A DNA stretch of 15,571 nt from the NCBI GenBank assembly GCA_003444595.1, contig DLUO01000053.1, forward strand, positions 11,348-26,918, in the 5' to 3' direction. Each line of letters starts with the position of its first letter. The stretch's first letter is position 1. Position numbers and translations under genes: made by a program. Source of the DNA: Bacillota bacterium. GTDB lineage: Bacteria > Bacillota > Dethiobacteria > DTU022 > UBA8154. Below are positions 1 to 6,709 of this stretch, piece by piece. The notes beneath the pieces are model-generated. The model ran no database searches. It was not told the DNA's origin and worked only from the letters and a program-made list of their open reading frames with translations.

Positions 1-188
1 AGAGGAAAGATGGTAGCAACCACCTTGACTGTTCTTTCAGAGGGTAGTCCTTCCGTTGTCCGGTTCTTAGCATCTCCTTCCGGTCCTCCTTGGCCTGTCG
101 GGGAGGTACAACCGGCAGTGAGCATTATCAATATTATGGCGATAGTCATTAAACAGGATAGAAATGCAACCGTACGCCTGCGCATCAT
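1..188 (-). CDS. Zn/Mn-type ABC transporter substrate-binding lipoprotein, N-terminal part (runs off left edge)
   Basis: Only the first 62 codons lie in the window. Reading the minus strand from an ATG-ATG pair at 188/185 gives a lipoprotein signal peptide: basic start MMRRR, a hydrophobic stretch ending in the lipobox LTAGC, then a short Gly/Pro/Glu-rich linker and the segment VKVVATIFP. That last motif is where the mature fold begins in the ZnuA/TroA/PsaA family (cluster A-I), which binds zinc or manganese outside the membrane and hands it to an ABC permease. The metal ligands would lie beyond the window, so the metal cannot be named. An AGAAGGA-type ribosome site precedes the start. The gene has its own promoter with palindromes just after the -10 box (272-328), so metal-dependent repression is likely. 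A second choice of family is any other lipoprotein with this start, but the VVATIFP segment makes that less likely. Confidence 0.75.
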   Translation of the reverse strand, partial: MMRRRTVAFLSCLMTIAIILIMLTAGCTSPTGQGGPEGDAKNRTTEGLPSERTVKVVATIFP

Positions 189-271
189 TAAAACCCAATC
201 CTTCTCTCGAATAATAATTATTATGATCATAGGTTAGTTGATATATTAACAAGCAGAAGCGTTAAGAAACA

Positions 272-328
272 TTAATTGCAATTAAGTTGCATTTATTTTA
301 TACTACAAAAAACCAAACTTGATGTCAA
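272..328 (-). promoter_or_regulatory. Promoter and palindromic operator of the metal-binding lipoprotein gene
   Basis: On the minus strand a perfect -35 box TTGACA (323-328) is separated by exactly 17 bases from TAGTAT (300-305). Immediately downstream lie two overlapping palindromes: TGCAA-N5-TTGCA (277-291) and the perfect 14-mer TTAATTGCAATTAA (272-285). The position just after the -10 box fits repressor binding. By analogy with other ZnuA-type genes a Zur, MntR or AdcR-like repressor is expected, but the sequence is not a textbook box of any of these. Confidence 0.65.
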
Positions 329-380
329 GGCATCAACAAATCTCTCAACCACCTGCTAAAAGTTTACACTACCAACAGGA

Positions 381-413
381 AGTCCCCGTTCCAATGGGGT
401 GGAGACGGGGACT
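381..413. repeat. Near-perfect GC-rich hairpin (REP-like)
   Basis: AGTCCCCGT (381-389) pairs perfectly with ACGGGGACT (405-413), and the inner TCCA (390-393) pairs with TGGA (400-403), leaving one bulged G and a 6-base loop. There is no T-run on either side, so it is a poor intrinsic terminator. The compact hairpin in a gap between genes looks like a REP-type dispersed element, but only one copy is in this window. Confidence 0.5.
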
Positions 414-446
414 ATGCCAAACAGGGGTATTAAAACTCCGCAGCCC

Positions 447-499
447 GGCGGCAAGCAGAAAGCTTATGAGTTGCTGCCCTGGTCAGACACCTTGCCGCC
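447..499. other. Long-loop hairpin in the copZ-lipoprotein gap
   Basis: GGCGGCAAG (447-455) is perfectly complementary to CTTGCCGCC (491-499), with a 35-base loop. Together with the hairpin at 381-413 this makes the 406-base gap between copZ and the lipoprotein gene (189-594) unusually structured. No convincing coding frame exists there on either strand: the long plus-strand frame over it is mostly the antisense of copZ. It could be part of a transcript running on from copZ, a small RNA, or a decayed mobile element. Confidence 0.35.
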
Positions 500-594
500 A
501 GAATGCCGGTAAACAAGTAAAATATTATACCCTTAAACCCAACTTGTTGTATAGATGGCCGTTATTTTACGCTTACCTCCGAAGGGGGAAACAG

Positions 595-795
595 TTACTG
601 TACCACATCATACCCGGCTTCTTCTATGGCTTTAATCAGTTGGTCTCGAGGAGCGGAACCTTTTACCACTACCTGCCCCTGTTCCAGGCTTACCTCGACG
701 CTTTCCACGCCGCCGACGCTTTTGACGGCTTTCTCTACGGTGTTTTTACAGTGATTGCAGCTCATGTTTTTAACCTTTAAGAGAATTTGCTCCAA
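595..795 (-). CDS. copZ: CopZ-like copper chaperone (single HMA domain)
   Basis: A 66-residue protein made of one heavy-metal-associated domain. The metal loop MSCNHC carries the two cysteines (CxxC) that bind Cu(I), followed by the usual pattern ending in EEAGYDVV. CopZ proteins carry Cu(I) in the cytosol and pass it to the export ATPase, here encoded just upstream. I place the start at the TTG at 795: the ribosome site GGGAGG at 804-809 lies 8 bases before it, while the GTG at 804 overlaps that same site and cannot use it. The ATG just before the CxxC would delete the first beta strand. The gene overlaps the 3' end of copA by 26 bases, which implies coupled translation. It is the last gene of the csoR-copA-copZ unit. 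Confidence 0.88.
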   Translation of the reverse strand: MEQILLKVKNMSCNHCKNTVEKAVKSVGGVESVEVSLEQGQVVVKGSAPRDQLIKAIEEAGYDVVQ

Positions 796-3271
796 CTTTT
801 TCACCTCCCGACTTTTCCTTAATGTCTATTGTCCTTTGACCAGCCTTTTCCGGATTAAAACGCTTAAGCAGCAGGGAATTGGTCACCACAGAGACAGAGC
901 TGAAGGCCATGGCCGCGCCTCCCATAACCGGTGAGAAGACGCCGCATACGGCCAGCGGGATACAGATAAGGTTGTAAAAAAAGGCCCAGAACAGGTTTTG
1001 CCGTATTTTGCCTAGGGTCCTGCGCGACAGGCGCACGGCAGAGGCGATACCCTTTAAGTCCCCCCGGAGCAAAACGATGGAACCGCTTTCTATAGCTACA
1101 TCAGTGCCTGTGCTCATCGCTATGCCTACATCCGCCGTTGCCAGGGCAGGAGCGTCGTTTATTCCGTCACCAACCATGGCTACTGTCCTGCCGGCATTTT
1201 TCAGTTTCTGGATTTCTTCTGCTTTGCGGTCAGGCAGGACTTCGGCAATAATATTGTCAATACCCACCTGCCGGGCTATAGCCTCGGCTGCAGGCTGCCG
1301 GTCACCCGTCAGCATGTACACGCTCAGCCCCATCTGCCGGAGTTCGGAGATCACCGCTGCAGCGTTATCCTTAACGGTATCCGCGACAGCAGCCATGCCT
1401 GCTATCTGTTGCCCTTTCATGGCCAGGATAACGGTTTTGCCTTCTTTTTCCCAATTGTTTTTTTGCTCGCTGACCGGTGCCAGATCCACTCCCTGGGCAG
1501 CGGCCAGGATTTCATTGCCGATATACCAGGTTTCCTCGCCTCTTCGGAAGCAGATCCCCTGTCCGGCAATGGCCTGGAAGTCACTGATTTCCGCCAGGGG
1601 TACCCCCGCTTCTTCAGCCCGGCGGACAACAGCCTGACCCAAGGGATGCTCCGATTTTTTCTCAGCGGAGGCCATAATACCCAGCAACTCTTGCTCTTCC
1701 CAGGGGGCAAATGCCTGGAAATCTGTCACGGCAGGCAAACCCCTGGTAATGGTACCCGTTTTGTCCAGGACGACCGTATCTATTCTGCCTGCCAGCTCCA
1801 GGTGCTCTCCTCCCCTGATCAAAATGCCCCTTTGCGCGCCGACCCCGGTGCCTACCATAATGGCTGTAGGCGTGGCCAGCCCCAGGGCGCAAGGGCAGGC
1901 GACAACCAGGACCGTTACCGTGTGCATTAATGCCGCGTTGAACCCTGCCCCATTGGTGTACCAGTAGGCAAAGGTAAGCAGCGCTATCGCCAGCACAGTG
2001 GGCACAAAGATGCCGGAAACTTTGTCCGCCAGGCGCTGGACAGGCGCCTTAGAACTCTGCGCCTCTTCTACCAGGCGGATAATTTGCGCCAGCGCCGTCT
2101 CTTTACCAACTTTCTCCGCCCTGAAAATTATGCTTCCCTGGTGGTTGATAGACCCTCCTACCACTTTATCCCCCGGCTGTTTTTCCACAGGTAGGCTTTC
2201 CCCGGTAAGCATGGACTCGTCCACACTGCTATGCCCCTCCAGAATCAGGCCGTCTACCGGGATCCGCTCACCGGGACGCACCAGGATAATATCATCCACC
2301 TGCACCTCGTCAATGGGAACATCCTCTTCAACTCCCTCCCGGAGTAGATGAGCGGTTTTGGCCTGTAAACTTATCAGTTTTTTGATCGCTTCAGATGTTT
2401 TTCCCTTTGCTACGGTTTCCAGTAGTTTTCCTAACAGAATAAGGGTAATGAGCATGGCTGATGCTTCAAAATAATAGAGGCCCCAGCCGGCAAAAAGGGA
2501 GACCACGCTGTAAAAAAAAGCAGCTGAAGTGCCCAGGGCCACAAGTACATCCATATTTGCTCCACGGTTTTTCAGAGAATGATAGGCTCCGCGGTAAAAC
2601 TGCCAGCCGGCGACAAACTGGACCGGCGACGCCAGAGCCAGTTGCAGCCACGGGTTGAGCATAAAGTGATCCAAATTGAACAGCAAATGCAGCACCATGG
2701 CCACAAAGAAAGGAAGGGTGAGAACTGCAGCCGCGATAAATCTGCATGCCTGCAGGCGTACCTCTTTACGCTGGAACCGGTCGTGCTCCTCCCAGGAAAT
2801 ATCCGCTGCCGGACGGGCTTCGTAGCCAAGAGCTCGGATTGCCTCGCACATTTCCCTGGGCGAAATAAGGCCGGGGATATATTTAACCCAGGCCTGTCCT
2901 GCAGCCAGGTTAACGGCCGCTTCCGTCACCCCGGGCAGGGAGTTAAGTTTTTCCTCTACTCTTCGGGAACAGGCGGCACAGGACATGCCGGAGACCAGCA
3001 GTTCCAGAGTTTCTGAGCCGACATCGTAACCAATCGCCCTGATCCGGTCGATAATATCTCCAGGCGTAATCTGCTGCGGGTTATAAGTGATCGCTGCTTT
3101 CTCCAGCGCCAGGTTAACAGAGGCCGACACAACTCCTTCCAGGCGACCCAGTTCCCTCTCCACCCTGGCCGAACAGGCGGCACAGGACATCCCGGAAATG
3201 GGTAAAGTTACCGCTACACCCCGGCGCCCGGCAGTAGCAGTACTTGCTTCTCTAGATTGGGCTTTTTCCAT
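770..3271 (-). CDS. copA: Copper-exporting P1B-1-type ATPase
   Basis: An 833-residue Cu(I)-translocating P-type ATPase of full family length that pumps cytosolic Cu(I) out across the membrane. Two N-terminal HMA domains each have the GMSCAAC loop (Cys30/33 and Cys98/101). The actuator loop TGES is near 356-359, the transmembrane copper site CPC near 459-461, the phosphorylation motif DKTGT near 503-507, the nucleotide-binding EHP near 541-543, and GDGINDAP from about 701. The last two membrane segments carry YN-x4-P and P-x6-M-xx-SS-x5-N, the signature of the copper (P1B-1) subgroup rather than Zn/Cd/Pb pumps. The ATG start has a GGAG site upstream. It lies 108 bases downstream of csoR with no clear promoter between them, so it is probably driven from the csoR promoter, and it overlaps copZ. 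No frame damage is seen. Confidence 0.97.
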   Translation of the reverse strand: MEKAQSREASTATAGRRGVAVTLPISGMSCAACSARVERELGRLEGVVSASVNLALEKAAITYNPQQITPGDIIDRIRAIGYDVGSETLELLVSGMSCAACSRRVEEKLNSLPGVTEAAVNLAAGQAWVKYIPGLISPREMCEAIRALGYEARPAADISWEEHDRFQRKEVRLQACRFIAAAVLTLPFFVAMVLHLLFNLDHFMLNPWLQLALASPVQFVAGWQFYRGAYHSLKNRGANMDVLVALGTSAAFFYSVVSLFAGWGLYYFEASAMLITLILLGKLLETVAKGKTSEAIKKLISLQAKTAHLLREGVEEDVPIDEVQVDDIILVRPGERIPVDGLILEGHSSVDESMLTGESLPVEKQPGDKVVGGSINHQGSIIFRAEKVGKETALAQIIRLVEEAQSSKAPVQRLADKVSGIFVPTVLAIALLTFAYWYTNGAGFNAALMHTVTVLVVACPCALGLATPTAIMVGTGVGAQRGILIRGGEHLELAGRIDTVVLDKTGTITRGLPAVTDFQAFAPWEEQELLGIMASAEKKSEHPLGQAVVRRAEEAGVPLAEISDFQAIAGQGICFRRGEETWYIGNEILAAAQGVDLAPVSEQKNNWEKEGKTVILAMKGQQIAGMAAVADTVKDNAAAVISELRQMGLSVYMLTGDRQPAAEAIARQVGIDNIIAEVLPDRKAEEIQKLKNAGRTVAMVGDGINDAPALATADVGIAMSTGTDVAIESGSIVLLRGDLKGIASAVRLSRRTLGKIRQNLFWAFFYNLICIPLAVCGVFSPVMGGAAMAFSSVSVVTNSLLLKRFNPEKAGQRTIDIKEKSGGEKVGANSLKG
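804..809 (-). promoter_or_regulatory. Ribosome binding site deciding the copZ start
   Basis: GGGAGG on the minus strand. It abuts the GTG at 804 (no spacing) and stands 8 bases from the TTG at 795, so the TTG is the workable start. The site lies inside the copA reading frame. Confidence 0.6.
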
Positions 3272-3379
3272 AAAATAAACAACTCCTTGCGGTATGCCAA
3301 TTCTTATTGATTAATCGAGATAACTATGGCGGTAAAGACCGGATAAAAGAAGGATACAAGCCGCTATATAGTGTAGTGG

Positions 3380-3709
3380 CTAGCTCCTGTTGATTAGCCT
3401 GAACACGGTTTGCGTTATTTCATCGATGACTTGATCATCACCGGCCTGCAGCTGGCCCTTGATACAGGATTTCATGTGCTTTTCCAGCAGCAGCCTGGCT
3501 ACGCCGTTCAGGGCAGACTGGGCTGAAGCGATCTGGTTCAAGATATTGTCGCAGTAAACGCCTTCCACGATCATTTTTTTGATGCCCCTAATTTGTCCTT
3601 CAATCCGGTTTAGCCGGTTGCTGAGCTCCCGGATAGTCTTCTCATCATCCCAGCTTCTTTTACCCGTGTCTTGACAATCGGAGCAATGTTCCTGTTTTTC
3701 TCCGTCCAT
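3380..3709 (-). CDS. csoR: Copper-sensing transcriptional repressor CsoR
   Basis: A 109-residue all-helical repressor of the CsoR/RcnR (DUF156) family. The Cu(I) ligands C-H-C are present as Cys53, His78 and Cys82, with spacing (25 and 4) identical to the Cys36/His61/Cys65 site of the Mycobacterium tuberculosis founder protein. The core NRLNRIEGQIRGI is typical. An extra N-terminal HCSDC segment is present, as in many Firmicute members. In the absence of copper it should bind its operator and silence csoR-copA-copZ; Cu(I) binding releases it. The start has an extended perfect Shine-Dalgarno sequence (AGGAGGTGATC). The operator at 3741-3764 lies directly upstream, within its own promoter, so the system is self-regulated. 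Nickel- or formaldehyde-sensing relatives (RcnR/FrmR) are less likely given the ligand set and the copper genes behind it. Confidence 0.95.
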   Translation of the reverse strand: MDGEKQEHCSDCQDTGKRSWDDEKTIRELSNRLNRIEGQIRGIKKMIVEGVYCDNILNQIASAQSALNGVARLLLEKHMKSCIKGQLQAGDDQVIDEITQTVFRLINRS

Positions 3710-3740
3710 TTGCGATCACCTCCTGATCCCTTATCCCATA

Positions 3741-3772
3741 TATAGTATACCCCCCTATACTATAAATGGCAA
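3741..3772 (-). promoter_or_regulatory. csoR-copA-copZ promoter with CsoR operator
   Basis: TATAGTATA (3741-3749) and TATACTATA (3756-3764) are perfect 9-base inverted arms around a run of six C (a G-run on the transcribed strand), matching the G-tract-centred sites of CsoR proteins. On the minus strand a -35 TTGCCA (3767-3772), a 17-base spacer and a -10 TATACT (3744-3749) thread through the same sequence, so a bound repressor would block polymerase. Confidence 0.85.
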
Positions 3773-3927
3773 TAAAAAAATCCGCCCTACATAGATACAT
3801 GGTTCGGTTGGGATATGATGGTTACATCTATCCGGACCATTTCGGTCGGCCGTCCATGAGGACAAAATAGTGCAGTTGGCGGTTAGCAAGATCCTTTCGG
3901 CAATCTGTTTAAAGGAAAGTATTATCT

Positions 3928-3960
3928 CAATAAGTTCCCCCTCGCCTTATTGCTTTTTTT
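3928..3960 (+). terminator. Orphan intrinsic terminator
   Basis: CAATAAG (3928-3934) pairs with CTTATTG (3946-3952) around an 11-base loop and is followed by C and seven T (3954-3960), so it works only for plus-strand transcripts. No plus-strand gene lies upstream: the divergent csoR promoter is about 160 bases away. The 393-base gap (3710-4102) otherwise holds the csoR promoter, a weak inverted repeat (3799-3840) and the next gene's promoter. Confidence 0.5.
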
Positions 3961-4002
3961 ACCGTTGCTAACATAGGGATAATTAGGCTCCATTAAATAA
4001 TA

Positions 4003-4032
4003 TTTGACATATGCTCATAATTGCAATAAAAT
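4003..4032 (+). promoter_or_regulatory. Promoter with conserved TTTGACATATGCTCATAA element (copy 1)
   Basis: TTGACA (4004-4009), 17-base spacer, TAAAAT (4027-4032): a near-consensus sigma-A promoter. The first half of the spacer, TATGCTCATAA, is shared with three other sites in the window (5492, 11161, 11195), far beyond what promoter function needs, which points to an operator. Its target is the DUF5320 gene at 4103. Confidence 0.75.
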
Positions 4033-4102
4033 AAAAGTAGTTCAATTCCAGATAATATAATATATTTTAGCTATTAAAATATGTGGAAAGGAGCTTTGAA
4101 AT

Positions 4103-4312
4103 ATGCCGGGTTATGATGGAACAGGACCTATGGGTGCCGGCCCGATGACAGGATGGGGGCGTGGTTTCTGTTTTTCACCTGTGCAGGGTACTACACCTTA
4201 TCTTCCGTTTTATGGTCGCCCAGTCTACGGATACGGGTTTGGCCGTCCGCGGATGGGCCTTGGTTTAAGGAGAGGCTGGGGCGGCCGTGGGCGTGGCCGC
4301 TGGTGCTGGTAG
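4103..4312 (+). CDS. DUF5320 family small Gly/Arg-rich protein
   Basis: A 69-residue protein beginning MPGYDGTGPMGAGPMTGWGRG, the typical opening of DUF5320 proteins, and ending in Gly-Arg repeats closed by RWCW. It has no signal peptide or membrane segment and is of low complexity (Gly, Arg, Tyr, Phe, Pro). The biochemical role of the family is unknown. From memory, such genes often sit near NifX/NifB-like and Mrp-type iron-sulfur or iron-molybdenum cofactor genes in anaerobes, which suggests a metallocofactor link. The ribosome site AAAGGAG is well placed. It is preceded by copy 1 of the shared promoter element. Unlike the second family member at 11255 it lacks a C-terminal coiled coil. About 280 bases follow with no gene and no clear terminator. 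Confidence 0.85.
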   Translation: MPGYDGTGPMGAGPMTGWGRGFCFSPVQGTTPYLPFYGRPVYGYGFGRPRMGLGLRRGWGGRGRGRWCW

Positions 4313-4590
4313 CGGTAAACAGCTAAATGTTAGCTTGAAAGAGAAGATACCAGGAGTCTGGGGATTTTTCAGTACTTTGGTAAACCGGGTTGCCCCGAAG
4401 CGAACAAAAAATGCTTGACCTAGCGATTATATAATTGAAGGCCATATCTGGCATGTTTTCAAGACTCTTAATTGTTGTTGTCAAGTTCAATGTTCACTAA
4501 GAGGCGTCCGGTTTTGGATTTTTCTGCGTTAGATAACCCATATCGTTAATTAGATATTTTAATAATTTTGGGATTAAAAGGAGTATTTTT

Positions 4591-5456
4591 ATGAATCTTT
4601 ATTTAGAATGCATACCATGCTTCCAAAAACAGGCTTTATTTGTAACAAAAAATCAGGACGAACGGACCCGGTCGGAAATATTAAAAAAAGTTATCTATCT
4701 TTTATATAATGCTGATTGGAATACCACACCTGACGAGCTATCCCATAAAGTCTACAGTTTGCTCAGGCAGGAAACAGGTATTTTAGATCCATAAAAGAAA
4801 TCAAAAAAGAAAGCAACGTCAAAGCGCTGAAGCTATACCCACATTTAAAGAGCGAGCTTAGAAAAATTCAAGACAAAAAGGAGCGACTTTATGCGGCGGC
4901 AAAAATTGCCATCGCGGGGAACATTATAGATTTTGGCCCGGCAGTTGAGTTTGACATGGATGTAACAATCAGAGAAGGACTGCATAAAAAACCGGCGATT
5001 GACGATTTTAATTTATTGTTTAATAAAATTTTATCCTCTGAAAAGCTACTTTATTTTGCTGATAACGCAGGTGAAATAGTATTTGATAAAATATTTATTG
5101 AAGAGATGATTAGCGTAAAGGAAAGGCCTTTTGAGAGGATTTCATTTGTGATTAAGGGTGGTCCTATCATTAACGACGCTATGTTGGCCGATGCCCGGGA
5201 AACCGGGATTGATAAGCTGCCCGGGGTTATTTTCCACAAATTGGGGAATGGTGAAGAGAGAACAGGGGCTGACCGAAGGAGCAATAAAGTAAAGGAATGG
5301 ATTAGGGAGCATAAGCTGGTGATATCCAAGGGTCAGGCGAATTTTGAAGGTTTAAGTGAAAACGAGGGTATATGTTTTATGTTTATGGCTAAATGCCCCG
5401 TTATTGCCGGAGAACTCAAAGTAAAAGAATTGGATTCAGTTATTAAATGTCAGTAA
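4591..5456 (+). pseudogene. DUF89/ARMT1-like phosphatase gene, broken by a one-base frameshift
   Basis: Two frames join into one protein of about 288 residues, the usual length of bacterial DUF89 (COG1578) proteins. The first frame (4591-4794) has the N-terminal CIPC motif and ends at ILDP-stop. The second frame continues without a gap from 4791 (IKEIKKESN) through ADNAGEIVFDK, the conserved metal/phosphate-site motif, to 5456. The original was probably DPYKEIK, so one base, most likely a T, is missing around 4791-4794 next to a run of A. DUF89 enzymes are metal-dependent phosphatases thought to remove damaged or harmful phosphometabolites. An internal ATG at 4956 could only yield a fragment without the N-terminal domain. 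The gene may be truly dead, or this may be a sequencing or assembly error. A good AAAAGGAG site precedes the start. Confidence 0.85.
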
Positions 5457-5491
5457 TTAGCAAAAGGATGGTTTTAGCTGTCGAAATTATA

Positions 5492-5509
5492 TTTGACATC
5501 TGCTCATAA
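5492..5509 (+). promoter_or_regulatory. Conserved TTTGACATCTGCTCATAA element (copy 2)
   Basis: It differs from the other copies by one base in the core. Here no -10 box stands 16-18 bases after TTGACA (that place is taken by the ribosome site of fmdB at 5515-5523), so as a promoter it would start inside the gene. It may serve as a binding site only, or as a relic. It lies between the DUF89 pseudogene and fmdB. Confidence 0.55.
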
Positions 5510-5529
5510 CTGTGAAAGGTGAGATTAAA

Positions 5530-5766
5530 ATGCCGCTTTACGAGTACGAGTGTAAAAGTTGCGGTAATCTTTGGGAGGTGCTATCCAGTTTCCAGGAAGG
5601 AGCCGTGACTTGTCCCCGCTGTTTAAGTGAGGATGTTCAGCGCCGTATCGCCCTGCCCCATGTTCACCGGGCTGCTTCGCAATCCTCCGGCCGTACCTGC
5701 TGCGGGAGAGAGGAGCGCTGTGAATCTCCACCCTGCTCAACAGGGAACAGGTGCTGGAAAGAATGA
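5530..5766 (+). CDS. FmdB-family zinc-ribbon protein
   Basis: A 78-residue protein that opens MPLYEYECKSCG and has a second pair CPRC, together forming the four-cysteine zinc ribbon of the FmdB family (about residues 1-42). The family takes its name from a gene near a molybdenum formylmethanofuran dehydrogenase operon; a regulatory role is assumed and no activity is proven. The tail is rich in cysteine (TCCGREERC, PPCSTGNRC) and could bind further metal. I use the ATG at 5530, with AAAGGTGAG ahead of it, rather than the GTG at 5512 that overlaps this site. It is followed after 63 bases by the metallo-hydrolase gene and then moaA, a likely operon. Confidence 0.88.
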   Translation: MPLYEYECKSCGNLWEVLSSFQEGAVTCPRCLSEDVQRRIALPHVHRAASQSSGRTCCGREERCESPPCSTGNRCWKE

Positions 5767-5829
5767 GCGATATTTTCTGCTGCTGGGACAAGGCTACCGG
5801 ATAGCGACAAACTAAAAAGGATGATTATC

Positions 5830-6666
5830 ATGCACCAAAAGGTAAAAATAACCACTTTGTGTGAAAACCGCACCCCGGGTTTTGGGCTGCTGCGTGAGTA
5901 CGGTTTATCTATGGTACTGGAAAGAGGGAACAAAAGAATTATTTTTGATACCGGCTCCGGCACCGGTTTAATTGTCAACGCAAAACTGTTGGGTATAGAT
6001 CTTAACTCCCTGGAGGCGGTAGTTTTCAGTCACGGCCATTATGATCATACAGGTGGCTTAAAAAACCTTTTGGAAAAAAATAGCCCCCTGCCGGTATATG
6101 CTCATCCTGATATTTTTAATAAATATATTTATGTTCAAGGAAAAGGACCTGAATATGTAGGGCCTCCCTGGACCAAAGAATATTTGCAAGAGCTGGGGGC
6201 CCGGTTTCATTTTGCACGTGAGCCGGTAGAACTGGATGAAGGCTTGATTATTACCGGCCAAATCCCCCGTGTAGTAGCATACGAAAAGCATGAGCCCCAT
6301 TTTTTGCGAAAGTCCGAGGGAGCCTTTGTGCAAGATCCGATTTATGATGACCAGGCATTGGTGGCAGAAAGCCCTGAGGGCACTATTGTCCTACTGGGTT
6401 GCACCCATGCCGGGTTGATTAACACTCTTCGCTACGTTACTTATTTAACGGGAAAGCGTAAGATTTATGCTGTGCTTGGCGGGACACATCTGCTGAATGT
6501 ATCTGAGAGCAGGCTTGCCCGCACCTTGGAAGCGCTGCGGGAATTTGATATAAAGAAAGTTGCCCCCTGTCACTGTACCGGTTTCAGGGCCACCGCTGCT
6601 TTACATCAAGCTTTTGGTGAAAACTTCATGCTAAACAGAGTCGGCAGCGTATTCAAATTTGGCTAA
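5830..6666 (+). CDS. Metallo-beta-lactamase-fold hydrolase (COG1237-like)
   Basis: A 278-residue protein with the metal-binding signature SHGHYDHTGG (His68, His70, Asp72, His73), preceded by the strand IIFDTGSG. Later histidines that may complete a two-metal site occur in GCTHAG, GGTHLL and PCHCTG. It most resembles the COG1237 group, annotated after the archaeal enzyme that makes 7,8-dihydropterin-6-yl-methyl-aminobenzene ribofuranose phosphate (a methanopterin step). In bacteria without methanopterin the substrate is unknown. The ATG at 5830 is chosen because AAAAGGA ends 8 bases before it; the ATG at 5821 touches that site. It lies between fmdB and moaA, on the same strand with short gaps, so a role near pterin or molybdopterin chemistry is plausible but only inferred. 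Confidence 0.88.
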   Translation: MHQKVKITTLCENRTPGFGLLREYGLSMVLERGNKRIIFDTGSGTGLIVNAKLLGIDLNSLEAVVFSHGHYDHTGGLKNLLEKNSPLPVYAHPDIFNKYIYVQGKGPEYVGPPWTKEYLQELGARFHFAREPVELDEGLIITGQIPRVVAYEKHEPHFLRKSEGAFVQDPIYDDQALVAESPEGTIVLLGCTHAGLINTLRYVTYLTGKRKIYAVLGGTHLLNVSESRLARTLEALREFDIKKVAPCHCTGFRATAALHQAFGENFMLNRVGSVFKFG

Positions 6667-6696
6667 GACGAAATCTATATGGTGAGAATTAGAGAC

Positions 6697-6701
6697 GGAG
6701 G
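6697..6701 (+). promoter_or_regulatory. Ribosome binding site deciding the moaA start
   Basis: GGAGG lies 8 bases before the TTG at 6710 but only 2 bases before the TTG at 6704, so the downstream TTG is the usable start. No ATG in frame is suitable. Confidence 0.6.
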
Positions 6702-6709
6702 TCTTGCTT

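Noticed and set aside
420..520. Small SRP RNA or 6S RNA in the copZ gap
   Set aside because: The SRP apical loop sequence and the 6S open-complex mimic are both absent.
319..780. Plus-strand 153-codon frame across the copZ region
   Set aside because: Its second half is the exact antisense of copZ, and its first half crosses the hairpins with no ribosome site or family likeness.
1008..1967. Several plus-strand frames inside copA
   Set aside because: They are antisense shadows of an intact, strongly conserved gene.
4321..4335. AGCTAA-ATG-TTAGCT hairpin after the first DUF5320 gene
   Set aside because: A six-base-pair AT-rich stem with no T-run is too weak to call a terminator.
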